Shown here: one piece after another, positions 36,380-48,464 of the stretch | How the letters are laid out: each line of letters opens with the position of its first letter | How positions within the stretch are numbered: the first letter of the stretch is position 1 | Assembly (NCBI RefSeq): GCF_932294415.1 | Contig: NC_065536.1 | Coordinates: 34,840,354 to 34,904,353, forward strand | Direction: 5' to 3' | Origin: Quercus robur | Lineage: Eukaryota; Streptophyta; Magnoliopsida; Fagales; Fagaceae | DNA: 64,000 bases | Translations under genes and position numbers: made by a program | The notes under the pieces: generated by a model | The model's input: the letters and a program-made list of their open reading frames with translations, nothing else | The model's database searches: none | Told to the model about the DNA's origin: nothing

Positions 36380-37017
36380 GATTTAATCAAGGTTGACCTC
36401 GATACCCCGATGAGTCACTATGTTTGACCCTACGTTCTTTAAGCCGAATGGCATCACCTTATAGTGGTAGTTCCAATGGGAGTGACAAATGTTGTTTTCT
36501 CTTGATCATCCAAGGCGAGTGGCATCTGATGATACCCTTGAAAGGCATCTAAGAAGCTCATCCAAGAATGGCTGATCGTTGCATCTACCAATTGGTCTAT
36601 TCGAGGCATAGAGAAGGGATCTTTTGGGAAGGCCTTATTCAGATCCATGAAGTCCACACATACTCGCCACTTCCCGCTTTTCTTCTTCACTACTACGGTG
36701 TTAGCCAATCATTCGGGGTAAAAGACCTCCTTGACAGCCCCTGTCTTTTTAAGTTTCATCACATCTTCCCTGATAGCATCTGCATGTTCTTTGGACGGGC
36801 GCCAAGGCGATTGTTTCTTGGGAATAATGGATGGGTTAACGTTTAGGTGATGGCAGATAATATCTGGATCCACCCCCGGAGCCTCATAAGCATTCCAAAT
36901 AAACACATCAATATTTCTTTTAAGGAATACTAGCAGCTCCTCATTCTCATGAGGGGGTAGTTGAGCCCCGACCTGAAAGAACCTCTCTGGATCACCACCT
37001 ATGATAAATTTTTCCAA
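36380..37017 (-). pseudogene. reverse transcriptase with internal deletion, element 2
   Basis: The N-terminal half is open in two frames (37017-36709 and 36708-36454): SGKWRVCVDFMDLNKAFPKD, SFLDAFQGYHQMPL. It then shifts frame, reads [13 protein letters not shown], and passes directly into VTHRGIEVN near 36415. Relatives have about 65-70 residues between these motifs, including the catalytic YxDD box, so an internal deletion removed the active site. Confidence 0.8.
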
Positions 37018-37785
37018 ATCCTCGCATTTGGGCTCTTCATCTAATTCAGGGGATGGCGGCTCCGAAGTTTTTGATTGCTATAAGCCCCTTTCGGCAGTGG
37101 TCGAGGAACTAGTTTCGTGCTGCCGTGGGATGGCGACCATAAGGCATTGCCGAGCCACAGGTTGGTTCCCCACAATTTCTTTAATGCGACCCCCTAAGGG
37201 GTATTTCACTTTTTGGTGCAGGGTGGATGAAATGGCTTCCAGAGCATGGAGCCAGGGCTTGACCACAATAGCCGTGTAAGGGGAGTAGGCATCCACCACG
37301 ATGAAGTTCACCTCCACCACGATGAACCAGTCTGTATGGGTAGTCTAATCTAACCATTTGGAATGACAGTCTTCCCCTCGAAACTAATCAGAGGGGAATT
37401 GTAGGTTGTCAGGTCCTCGGGTTTCAATCCCAGCCCCTTGTACAGGTCAAGATACATGACCTTGACAGCGCTACCCTAGTCTACCAACACTCTTTTTACG
37501 TTATACCCTCCTATCCTGAGTGTGACCACAAGAGTATCATCATTGGGTTGGATGGTTCCAATCTTGTCCTCGTTCTAGAAGCCCAGAATCGGTCGAATTT
37601 CCACTCTGGCTCTTTTAGGCTTTGGATCGGAGCTTTCAGCGAGAAGTCGAGCTACGGACATTACTCTAGAAGGGCAGGAATCGGTTCTACTGAGAGCGAC
37701 GAAGATGGCATTGATCGTTCCCAAGGGTGGCCTCGAAGAATCATCCCTCCTAGGTTCCGAATTTGTTTGACCCCCTCGACTATTG

Positions 37786-38592
37786 GTGTGGTGCAACAGA
37801 TGTTTCAGCTTCCTTTCTCATACCAGGTGGTCTAAATGGTCCCATAAATTCCTGCAGTCCTCTGTAGTGTACCCTTGGTCCTGATGGTAATGGCAATAAA
37901 GGTTCTGGTTTCGTCTTAGGGGGTTTCCAACCATCTTATTTGGTCATTTGAAGAATGGTTCGTTTTTAACCTTCTTCAGAACCTGGTGCACCAATTCTTG
38001 GAACACTGCATTGACCACTTGAGCGTTGGTAGACCCTGCCTGACCAGCAAAATCTCTTTGCGGCCGGCTGTTACTGTATCAGTCCAACCTGAAATCCCTC
38101 CTTTCCTAAAGGATAACCTTATCCTTTCCTTTACCCATTTGCTGGTCCTCCTCGACCTTCTTATACTTGTCAATACGGTCCATGAGTTGGCGTAGATTGG
38201 CAACAGGTTTTCCCGTTGGGGACTTCCTTAAGCCATGCTCTGTTAGGAGTTCACTCTTGAAGGTGTGGTGCAACAGATGTTTCAGCTTCCCTTCTCGTAC
38301 CAGCTGGTCTAAATGGTCCCATAAATTCCTGCAGTCCTCTGTAATGTACCATTGGTCTTGATGGTAATGGCAATAAAGGTTCTGGATTCGTTTCAGGGGG
38401 TTTCCAGCCATCTTGTTTGGCCATTTGAAGAACAGTTCATTTTTAACCTTCTCCAGAACCTAGTGCACTGGTTCTCAGAACACTGTATTGACTGCTTAAG
38501 CGTTGATAGACCCTGCCTGACCAGCAAAATCTCTTCGCAACCAGTTGTTACTGTATCAGTCCAACCTTAAATCCCTCCTCTCCTAAGGGATT
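37786..38592 (-). repeat. gag zinc-knuckle region duplicated
   Basis: 37786-38116 and 38262-38592 are diverged copies of one block of about 330 bp, 476 bp apart. Shared strings include CAACAGATGTTTCAGCTTCC, TGATGGTAATGGCAATAAAG and GTTACTGTATCAGTCCAACC. The block encodes the CHYHQDQWYITEDC-type knuckle. The stretch between them (38117-38261) encodes GKPVANLRQLMDRIDKYKKV. Confidence 0.8.
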
Positions 38593-39454
38593 ACCGTCCA
38601 TTTCATTGTACATCTCCCAATATCTGTCCGAGTATGTCTTTAGGGTCTCTCCCTCTCTTATACTCAAGGATAGCAGGGATGATAGGGGTCGAGGGACTCT
38701 GCTGCAGGTGATGAAGCGAGAACCAAATGCCTGGGTGAGTTCCTTAAAAGAGTTTATGGAATCGGGCTTCAGGCTGTTAAACCATCTCATTGCTACGGGT
38801 CCTAGGTTGGATGGGAAGACCTTACACATCAAGGCTTCGTCTCTAGAATGGACGGTTATTCTCTGATTGAAATGGCTCACATGCTCTACGAGATCTGTCT
38901 TGCCATTATACATGGTGAACGTGGGCTGAGTGAACCGCCGACGGAATTCTGCTTGTTCAATTCTTCGTGTGAACGGCGACCTGGAGATTTGATCCAACGC
39001 CTTGCTCATAGTGTCGTTTCCCACGCCTTTTCGAGGGGGGCTCTTGTGTCTACGCTTGTGGTAGGGCTCCTCTTCGTAGGAGAAAGACTCACTGGGAAAG
39101 GTGTTAGACCTTCGTCTGTAACTACCATCCTTTTCACCGTCAGGGGAGGCGTCTAGGCTAGGGGAAGCTCGCCTTCGCTATACATGGCACAACTTTCTCT
39201 TCAACTGGTCAACTTCTAATTGTAGTGCTCTGGTATTCTCTTCTTGAGAGAGATGATCCTTTCCATGTGACTGGCTTCTTCCGGTCCGGGCACTATGCAC
39301 ACTCCTTTCTCGATCCCTTCTCCACTTAAGGTTGACGAAAGGATTTTGACGTTGGGATCCTATGGATTTTGCCTGTCGTGGATTTGAATCTGCCATGGTT
39401 GAACGTTGAGCTCACCAACACTCAAGTATTCCCCTTCCCATAGACGACACCAGC

Positions 39455-40230
39455 TATAAGGACCTGATTTGAACTTTTAGCCCAACAGATGTGGAAACTT
39501 AAGCCTAAAGCAACCCAACACAATTAAATTTGTAGAGAATGGGTTGGGGGACTAGGCTCCTGTGAACCAAGTGGCAAAAGAATGGGTTTTGATGCCAAAA
39601 AGAAAAAGATAACAAAAGTCTATTAAAGAATAATGCTCTCGAACTGGTCCGAGGACGCTGATTCTCAGATATTCTGTACTTAAAGCTTTATGACAGATTT
39701 TATTACAGTTTTTTCTCTCCTGTTTCATGGAGAGTTTTTCACATTATATAGTCCTCCCCAGACCATCTTGATCTTACACTTGTTAGCCATCTGAACCTTT
39801 ACTTGAGTACATGTCCCATCTGGCACCATCCTTGGCTTTCTGTGAGTTGCGATTGCCAAGACATTACTGTTCAGGGGTCTTCTCCACATAAATGCGACCA
39901 GAAAAGTAGTTGTTGTGCATTTAATGCGGTAGTAGCAGCTTTCCTTAAGATATATTATTTTTTTTCTTTTGGGGTTTTCTTCTCTCTTACACGTTTCGGG
40001 AGTACATCCTTGTCACCGATGCATCCTAGGGGGTAGCTTTGATCATTAGGTCTGGTGTTTGACCCACTCTGAGTCAGTTCGAGGAGACACTCCTCCTCGG
40101 ACAACCTCCAATTCCATGCTCTGCTCGTAAAGTCTGACTCAAAACAATTTGTACTTCTTACTTGTCTTCGGATCACTTACCTCCTCGGACAAGGCCCAAG
40201 GCCCAGTATGTGATCCGGCCCCCTACTCCA
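39455..40230 (-). repeat. gypsy element 2 LTR (5' LTR)
   Basis: 776 bp partner of 29197-29968, from TATAAGGACCTG (TG changed to TA) to CCCCCTACTCCA. On the minus strand it is followed by GCTGGTGTCGTCTATGGGAA (39454-39435), a primer-binding-site-like sequence of the Tat type. Confidence 0.87.
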
Positions 40231-40285
40231 TAAAAATAATAGATTTTTTTTTTTTTTTGATAAGTTGGTATTAAAAATAATAGAT
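40231..40285 (-). repeat. 27 bp poly(T) micro-insertion with 14 bp direct repeats
   Basis: TAAAAATAATAGAT occurs exactly at 40231-40244 and 40272-40285. Between them are a T-run and GATAAGTTGGTAT. Minus-strand reading gives a short tail ending in poly(A). It adjoins the LTR of gypsy element 2. Confidence 0.68.
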
Positions 40286-41602
40286 AAGCTCATCACCAAA
40301 GTAAACCAAAATGATACATATATCACCACCCAAAGGAATTTAGCTAAGAATACATAACTAAATTAGCTCATCACTCAATGGTATACAGATTATCACCACT
40401 CAAAGAGATACATAAACCAAACTCGCCACCTAAAAGAATCCACCCAAGGGATAAAAATTAGTTTAGAAGAAATCCATCTTTTGAAAAGCAAGAAGGCTAA
40501 TTTTCTGAAAACACTCTATATCTCTCCTTTATTATTATTATTTTTTGATAAAAATATCTCTTCTTTATTCATATCAGCCAAATGACTTATATAAAAGCTT
40601 AGAACAATCCTCTAAGTATGGGAGAATGAAAATAGCAATTAAAAACATTACATTTTCAAAACCTTGACTTATGGAAACTAGAAACATAATAAAAGACTTG
40701 TCTATCTAGGAGAACTAAAACATAAAAGTTGAATATCCCCTAAAAACCCCCCAATTAAATGCTATTTGACTTCTTGGACAAAATAACCAATTAATCTTCA
40801 GATAGCTTCTGAAATGGTGGGAAAATTCGTTCAAAAATAATGGCCTTATTTGCTGGTCTTAGAAAACAAATTTGCTCAAATATCAATCTAGCTATCTTAC
40901 TATCGTGAACCATCACGTGCGGTGGTTGTTTAGATTGAACTAGTTGTGTACTTTGCAAAATATATTAAAGCACCCATTATATTGATATATGGTACTTCAA
41001 AGCCATGAGTTTTATCATCATTTGCTTGATGGCAAAAGTGTCATTTTTTTACATCAAGTGACGAACTACCATAAGAGTGGTCAAAGGATAAGATTTATCC
41101 ATGTGAAAGTACCACAAGAGTGTGAAGACTGATGAACAAGAATTTCAAATGAATGATGTTCAATTTGCAGGTCAAGACAAAAAAATTGATTTATAGAGAT
41201 CTTTGACATCAAACTCTAAATATATAATTGGCGGTCTTTGTGAGGTCTTTTGGAGCTCCCACAATATTAAGATTGCCAATGTATACTACAACAATAGCAA
41301 ATCAATAACTTTTTAATAAAAATACATGGACAAATTGGATTATTCATAAATCATTCTTTCAATAGATTTTCAATGGGATGGTTGTACCACGTGTCCAAAT
41401 TGTTTTTACTTCTATAGGGATCTTTGAAGATTTATAGAATGCATGCTACAGGATTTTAAATTATATGCTTCAAACATTGTGTATCCTTTAAGTAACTTCA
41501 TGTATATATCATTATCCAATTATCCATATAGATATACTATACACACATCTATTAATCACATATCTAAAATTTCCATAAATACCAAGTTAATCAAAAATCT
41601 TA
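40286..41602. other. intergenic sequence
   Basis: AT-rich DNA with short T-runs. No gene or clear repeat was seen. Confidence 0.6.
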
Positions 41603-41803
41603 GTGTGCATTTGGCTCCAAATTAAAAAGTCAACTTATTTTACTATTCAGTTTATTTTTGCTAGTATTCATGAGTCTCACTGCCTTTTTTGGCACTATTC
41701 ATGAGTCTCACTATACTATTTCAGCTAACTTTTACTTTTATCTACAGTACTTTCAGCAAACAATTTTCAGTTTCAACAAAATAGGTAAATTCCAAATAGA
41801 CCC
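41603..41803. mobile_element. 201 bp MITE with TTA target duplication
   Basis: The ends GTGTGCATTTGGCT and CCAAATAGACCC are imperfect inverted repeats. TTA flanks both sides (41600-41602 and 41804-41806). Internal direct repeat: ATTCATGAGTCTCACT, twice. PIF/Harbinger-like by target site. Confidence 0.6.
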
Positions 41804-41811
41804 TTAATGTA

Positions 41812-42205
41812 AGCAATTTTATTGGACAACCCCATACCACATCAAAGTTATTTTACCCCAGCAAGAAATAATAGTTTTGAGTTCTCATCAAAACCCAAAA
41901 AGGCCCAAATTTAATATAAACTACTAGCTTTTACTGTTTAATCCTTATACGTAATAATTGTTGAAACCATTTTGTTTCTATTTCTACTTATCGCTTGAGG
42001 AACCTTTTTCCTCCTCAGCCACAAGGCACAATTTTTATTGGACAACCCATGTTATTTTACACAAGCGAGAAATAATAGTTTTGGGTTCTCATCAAAACCC
42101 AAAAAAGGCCCAAATTTAATACAAACTACTAGCTTTTACTATTGAATTTTTATATGTATTAATTGTTGAAACCCTTTTGTTTCAATTTCAACTTATCACT
42201 AGACG
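41812..42205. repeat. direct repeat, two copies of about 180 bp
   Basis: Copies at about 41812-42000 and 42027-42205 share TTTTATTGGACAACCC, AGAAATAATAGTTTTG, GGTTCTCATCAAAACCC-like and CAAACTACTAGCTTTTACT strings in order. Non-coding. Confidence 0.7.
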
Positions 42206-42242
42206 TACATTAACATGTTTCATTTTACCACTGGACGTATAA

Positions 42243-42874
42243 GAGCATTCTTATCAAGGATTGCAAAAAATTTAGCATTTACCCTCTCAAAACCCATTTT
42301 TATAACATATAACACACCACTTTACAACACCACTTCCATCAAAACTTCTAATTTTTTATCATTCCATTTAAATATTCTTTCTTTATCATTTTTTATTTTT
42401 CCTCTCTCTCCTCTGTCTCTCTCTTTCTCAACCCAATTATTCTCAGCACCGTCGGCCACCGCATCCACCCACACATACCACAACCACCACATCCACCCAC
42501 CACCGCCGCCCACCAGCCACCAGCCAAATCCACCGCAACCACAAACAACAGCAGAGAAAAAAAAGAAGAAAAACCTCCACATCCACCCACCACACCCACC
42601 ACATCCACATCCACATCCACCGTTGGACAAAAAAAAAAAAATCAACAGCAATCGGACCAAATCACCACCAACCACAGCAAGAAAAAAAGGAAAAAAACCC
42701 ACAAACCACGGCCAAATCAGACCACAACCCACAGCCAAAAAAAACCCACAAACCAAATCAACCAAATCGGACCACGACTCCTTCGATCCACGCTCCGACC
42801 TGTGCTCCATGGTTGACCTCCAAGCTCCGTCGCACAATCGGAGTCCAATCGGACCCAAGAAGAACCATGCAGAA

Positions 42875-42950
<76 letters not shown>

Positions 42951-43357
42951 GAAGAAACCTCCATCGCCGCCACCGGACCACAGCCATCGGACCCACAATC
43001 CATGACCACAATCACCAAACCACAGCCATCGGCATCCCACAATCGCCGGAGCACAATCATCGGCAGAGCCCACTCATCGGTCGAGCAGAGGGAGAGAGAG
43101 AACAGAGCAATGATGAGAGGGAAGAAACGGGAAATGAGAAAGACAAAGACAAAGAAGAAAAGAAAATGGGCCCCACTTGAATAAAAAATTAATATAAATT
43201 TTACAATTGGTGAACAGTGCGGTCTCAAATATGAGACCGCACTGTTCACCAATGCCAAAAATTATAGCTTTTACCACTCTTGATGGAGCAAGCTTTTGGG
43301 TCAAAAATGCTAAAAGAAAGCATCTTTTAGCATTTAAAACCCTTAATGGGAATGCTC
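42243..43357. mobile_element. PIF/Harbinger-type MITE with A67 tract
   Basis: The ends GAGCATTCTTATCAAGG and CCCTTAATGGGAATGCTC are inverted repeats, with TAA duplicated outside (42240-42242, 43358-43360). The 1115 bp interior is C/A-rich (CACATCCACCC), holds 67 consecutive A bases (42876-42942), and ends with a 48 bp hairpin (43206-43253). Long frames across it (229, 321 and 166 codons) are Phe, Lys or His/Pro low-complexity sequence and not genes. Same size class as the MITE in GA2ox intron 2. Confidence 0.75.
43206..43253. repeat. perfect 22 bp-arm hairpin
   Basis: Arms starting ATTGGTGAACAGTGCGGTCT (43206-43227 and 43232-43253) are exactly complementary around a 4-base loop AATA. It lies inside the MITE's right end. 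Confidence 0.85.
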
Positions 43358-43609
43358 TAATAATATATCTCATTCTATCACAAATATAAAATGTAAATGA
43401 GATAAAAGATCCTCTTGGCGCAACCCTCTGGAGCTACTAAATAAACCCAAATTCACCAACACTAAGAAAGCACACTACAGAGAGACAGAAGGCTATCCAC
43501 TTCCACCACCTCTCCCCAAAACCACATTATTCTAACAACCATAATAAACAGTTTCAGTTTATATGATCATATGCCTTTTTTTATCCAACTTAATTACCAC
43601 TCTATGTAT

Positions 43610-43862
43610 CCTGTCTCTCAGTCTACTGTCCAGACTCATTAACTATGATTACCAAATCTAAGATCTATCTTCCTTGGACAAAAGCATTATGATATTTAGG
43701 GTTTAGTCCTCGTAACCTATATATCACTCCAGGTTTCCTGTCTCTCAGTCTACTGTCTAGAGACTCGTTAACTATGACTATTAAACCTAAGATCAATCTT
43801 CCTTAGACAAAAGCATTATGATATTTAGGGTTTAATCCTCATAGTTCATATCGGCACAATAT
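43610..43862. repeat. 127 bp tandem duplication
   Basis: Copies start at 43610 and 43737. Shared strings are CCTGTCTCTCAGTCTACTGT, AAGCATTATGATATTTAGGG and CAATCTTCCTTAGACAA-like sequence. Non-coding. Confidence 0.75.
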
Positions 43863-43944
43863 TGTATCATATTACAATTTGATTGATGAATAAAATTTCT
43901 TTGAGAAATTTTCCAATGGTTTGGTGTTGAGTTCAACCTACTCT

Positions 43945-44072
43945 GGTCCATTTGGATTGAGGGGGAGGAAGGGAGAGTAAAGTAGAGTAGATAAGAATTG
44001 ACCCAAAATTAACCTATTTTCATCCAACTCTACTCTACTCCCCCTCCCTCCCCCCTCAATCCAAATAGGCCC
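43945..44072. mobile_element. 128 bp MITE, copy 2 of a family
   Basis: GGTCCATTTGGATTGAGGG pairs with CCCTCAATCCAAATAGGCC, and GTAGAGTAGA with TCTACTCTACTC. Homologous to 22191-22326. From here to 45178 I see no gene. Confidence 0.7.
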
Positions 44073-45178
44073 TAAATGTTCACTACTGGAAGTTCTCTCC
44101 CTTGGTATTGACTCCAAGCAAGCCTAGGTGTTGACCCCTAAATTATCTATTGATGTAGGACAGGTTGGTGGCAAAATAGAAATAAGGGAAAAGAAGAGAA
44201 AACATGACAAATTCTATGCTTCACCAACTTAAATTTGCTTGAAATCCAATACTTCACCACCTAGGGGTGCTTGGAATCACCACCAAGCTTAGATAACCAT
44301 CTCTAACAAAAATAAATAAATAATCAAATTCTAATCCCTAAAACCATCCTGATAGTCTCTTTTAATAGACTTCAACAAGTAAATAAAGTTATCATTACAA
44401 CTCATAATATCCTAAACAACATTAAATTCAAACTTAACAAATAATATATGAGTTTGAAATAAGAAAAAAAAAATCTGAAAAATTATTTTGGTTATGCTAC
44501 CCGCACCATCTATACTTCGTTTTTCAGTTCTTCAATTTATTATTGCATCGTTTTTGTTTTGTCTTGCAACACTTCTAAACTAATCTTTGGGCATTCACAA
44601 TTAAGGCACTCTAAAATCTTTTACTAAGTCTGGAAAATTCAAATAGATATGTCTACTTCTTGTAAACAGTCAACATTGACAGAGAGATTCGCTTGTGATA
44701 AGCAAAGGGAAAATTTTTCTAGGCTAAATTAACGTCAACTGTCTTGTGGGTAAAAAGTCAAGAAAGTTAAGGGAGGAAGGAAAAAGAAAGGAGAAAGCAA
44801 GAAGGTTAAATTGTAAGGATTAACTTACCCAAATGACTACTGATCTGCTCTTATAAAGTTTTAGTTCCTGTAAATTCCTTTATGTCCAAAATATTTACAG
44901 AAAGAATGCCCTTCCCATTTCAGTCTCAAAATTTAAAAATGTATATGAACACTAGCTACAAGACTGATAAATCAAATAGATAGTGACAAAGAAAGACTAG
45001 GGGTCAAAGGTATGCACCTACTGGAGTATCATCTGAGGTGAGGAGCTGAAGATGTGACTAAGATGATAAGTCTGAAAAGGTCGCCCAATGGATTAACCAA
45101 GTGCTATACAAGATCATGGAACATCTCAATGCTGTATTGTACTGTACAAGGTTGTATAAACAAATTCAGATAACTAAT

Positions 45179-48100
45179 TTAGTCAAGAAACATTGCTACC
45201 TTATCTTTGAGACTGCTCTTCTTTTTCATCAGGGGCTCTATTTCATCTCCAACAACAGTATTCTGACTTTGCCTTTCAAACTCATAGGCAAATTCCATAT
45301 CCTTTATAAAAGATCTATTCTCCTGCTCAAAGGGTTTCTTGAGCAAGGGACCCAAAAACAGATCCAACATGTCCTGAGCAGGATCTCCCGTTCTCCTGTC
45401 AATGATTGCAATTTCTTCACTGGCTAAACTCACAGTGGAACTATGAGAAGCTGTCACTTCTTCAGTGGGTGAACTTTGGTTACCATTTGGGGCATCAAGC
45501 AATCTCACTGAGACATTACTGGAAGAGACCATTGTGGGGACTTTTCTTTCTGATCTGCATTCTCTATTTGACACTTGTTGCTCCTTATTCTTCTCAGCTT
45601 TGACATACTGCAAGCAGAGGACAGAAACTTAAGATTTTTAAACAGAACTGTTCTAGGAACAAATCCATTCTTCTCGGCTTGCACATACCGCAAGCAGATG
45701 ACAGAAACTTAAGATTTTTTAACAGAACTGTTCTAGGAACAAATCCATAACTAAAATTTTCTCCACTCGATTATCATGTATTAAATTGCACAACCCTTAA
45801 ACACTGTTTAATAAATGTAGAATATTTAGTAAACAATATCTATGCAAATTTTAAGAATCAAATAACACAACAAGCTATTTCTAATTATGGAGAGAGCGAA
45901 TCACCTCTTCAGCAATGGTCATCAGATCATCCATTGTCAGCTCCACATCATCATCATTTGGAAGCTGAATGTCAAAATCTTCACCCCTTCCAAAGTCAGA
46001 ACCCTTTGCCTTTTGTCTTTTCCGTGCAGTAGGTTCCCTAACTTTTCTCCCAAGCCTATTATCCTTTTTCTTCTTGGTAACAGTTTCAGTGATGATACCA
46101 TCAAGGTTTGAATCCTGTAGACTTGCTTTTCTTCTTTTCTTTGTTTCACATTTTAAAAGAAAATGTGAATTCACCCCTTTTTCTTGGACCAGGATCCCTT
46201 TTCCAGGTGCTTTAGTCATATTTTTTGCTTCAGAATGGCAAGCTTGGGGCAAAAGTCCCTCATCTGCATGGTGGTTGTTTTTATCTACATCATCAGACTT
46301 TCTCTCTTGGTCAGCGGCAGCTACACCCAGCATCCATACCGGTAAACGCCGTCGACTTCCCTCATTAGGAGCAACTCCAACCATTTCTTTTCTTCCTGTG
46401 TAATTTCAGACATTTCAATAAAGAATATCAAGCAAAATAGAAAAAGGGAGGGGGGGAAGAAAAGAAACAGAAGAAGAAGAAGATTTTTGTATCATATGTA
46501 CCTACTAATTCAATAAATAATAGAAAATAAACAACATGGGAAGATCAGTACAAAATTGAATAGTAAGAAGGATACCTAGAAGAAAGATTAGTTCTTTATA
46601 CAAGAAAAGGCATAGGGAATCACAAAAATGTAAAACAGTTAAACCAAGGCTATCAATAAGGTAGCTCAAATCTAAGAAAATGACCTTCAAGAATGCTTGG
46701 ACCTGTACCATTAACCCATTATAACACTTAAAGACCTGTACTGGATAAACAGACATTCAGTGTGAAGGCCCAAACACATGGCATCAACAGTGGCTTAAGC
46801 CATGCTCAACGGCATCCTTCGCAAACAGTTGACATCAAACTCTACATCTGAATTTGGAGTATCTTACTTCAATTCAATTCGAAGTGTTCAATAAACAATG
46901 TCACATCAGAAACAAGGGCATAGTGCTATTTATGGGGAAAACTAATATAGAATGGATGAAAAAAAGTAGATGAGTTGGTACTTGGAGATAAATTAAGTAG
47001 ATTTTTCAAAACATGAGGCTCACATTTCCACATTTCACATAGAAATTTCTCTATTAAGAAGTACTTTGTTAGTGTTTTTTTTTTTTTTTTTTTTTAATAG
47101 GTGATAAAAGCTTTATTGAAGGAAAAGTACATCGTGTTCATAATGATGAACACTATATACTTGAAAAAATAACAGATACATCAAGAAATGGAAATAAGTA
47201 GGATTTCAGAAAAAGGCCTAACAGAAAGTAGGATTTCAGAAATGGAAATAAGTAGTGTAAAACCCCATATAAGAGACCACTCATACAAAGTCCCAACTAA
47301 TAGAGACTTCAAAAGATCTAAAGGTCTTTCAATATCTTCAAAAGTACGGTTATTGCATTCTCTCCATATTAATCACATTAAAGAAGCTGGTACCATATTC
47401 CAAAGATTTGAATGATGTTTCCCCAACCAATTCCTCAATGCAAAAAGAAGAGAAGCAACTCTCTTCAGCATGACCCACTGGATCCCAAATATCAAAAAAC
47501 TTCACTCCACAAGGCATGAGCAAACTTACAATGGATCAAAAGGTGATCCACATATTCCCTATCACAACAACACAAGCAACATCAATTAACTAGGGGCAAA
47601 CCTCTTTTAAAAAGATTATCAATGGTAAGGATACTACCTCTAGCTACTCTCCATAAAAAGAAAGACACCCTTTCGTGTGCCTTTAAACACCAAATGCTCT
47701 TCCAAGGGAAAAGATGAGTAAAAGGACTGGACAAAAAATTATAGGAGCGCACATCAAAAAATACGAGTCCAGTCAATTGCCAAGTCAATTTATCATCACC
47801 CTCACCCCTTGGCATATTGGAATAAAGGAGCTTGAAAAGATTACACACACCTTCCAATTCCCAGTCATGTAAAGCTCGGTGAAATTATAAATTCTAACTT
47901 CTATATCCCCCTTCTAATGCAGGAATAATCAAGTTAGAAATCCAAGCTTCTTTAGAAACAAAGCAAGCAAACAAATCGGGATACAGATCTTTTAGACGAA
48001 TATGCCCATACCAAGGATCGTACTAGCATCGAATACGATGAACCTCTCCACAGCATACACCACTTGTCCAAACAAGCTTTCTGCACCAGCCCAAATATTC

Positions 48101-48428
48101 TTTCCACATCCCATAACCATGAGTCCCTCTAACAGCTCTAGAGTACCAGCCCCCTTTATCCTCAACGTATTTATTAGTTATAACTTGATGCCATAAACCT
48201 TATCACATGCGAGGCGACTAAAGAAGTACTCTGTTAGTGAAGCGGAATTCAAACCAAAATACATTGTTAGTCCTTAGACTTTAGCTCGTGAATGATTTTA
48301 TTTTATTCCCTCAAGTACACACTCATTACATATATCCTAAATTTGACTAATTCATGAACCTCAAATCCTTTAATCGTTAACAATTTTTCCAACAGTTGAG
48401 AGTATATAATTGAAGTTCAAATCCTATA

Positions 48429-48464
<36 letters not shown>

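Larger units (their letters stand above)
34018..39396 (-). pseudogene. gag-pol of gypsy element 2, degenerate
   Basis: The gag ATG is at 39396. Order: gag N-terminus (39396-39178), gag core (39024-38548), duplicated zinc-knuckle region (38592-37786), protease (about 37510-37078), RT (37017 to about 36320), RNase H (36319-35708), second RNase H (35686-35222), integrase (35232-34018). Protease shows RVLVD, then a TAG stop (37476-37478), then GSAVKVMYLDLY, so the active-site loop is interrupted. RT lacks the segment carrying its YxDD box. Stops and frameshifts separate the pieces. Confidence 0.87.
29197..40230 (-). mobile_element. Ty3/gypsy Tat-type LTR retrotransposon, element 2
   Basis: An 11.03 kb element with LTRs at 29197-29968 and 39455-40230. 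Gag-pol is on the minus strand (39396 down to 34018). A convergent spliced antisense gene is on the plus strand (30541-33095). An 84 bp tandem repeat (33510-33930) lies between them. TAAAAAT occurs at both outer flanks (29190-29196, 40231-40237), covering a possible target duplication. LTRs differ by roughly one base in ten over the first 200 bases by eye, mostly transitions, so it is an old copy. A gag duplication, an RT deletion and stops make it defective. Confidence 0.9.

Noticed and set aside
42215..43258. Long ORFs of 321, 229 and 166 codons
   Set aside because: They read through C/A-rich repeats and A67 inside a MITE, giving Phe, Lys or His/Pro runs with no domain.
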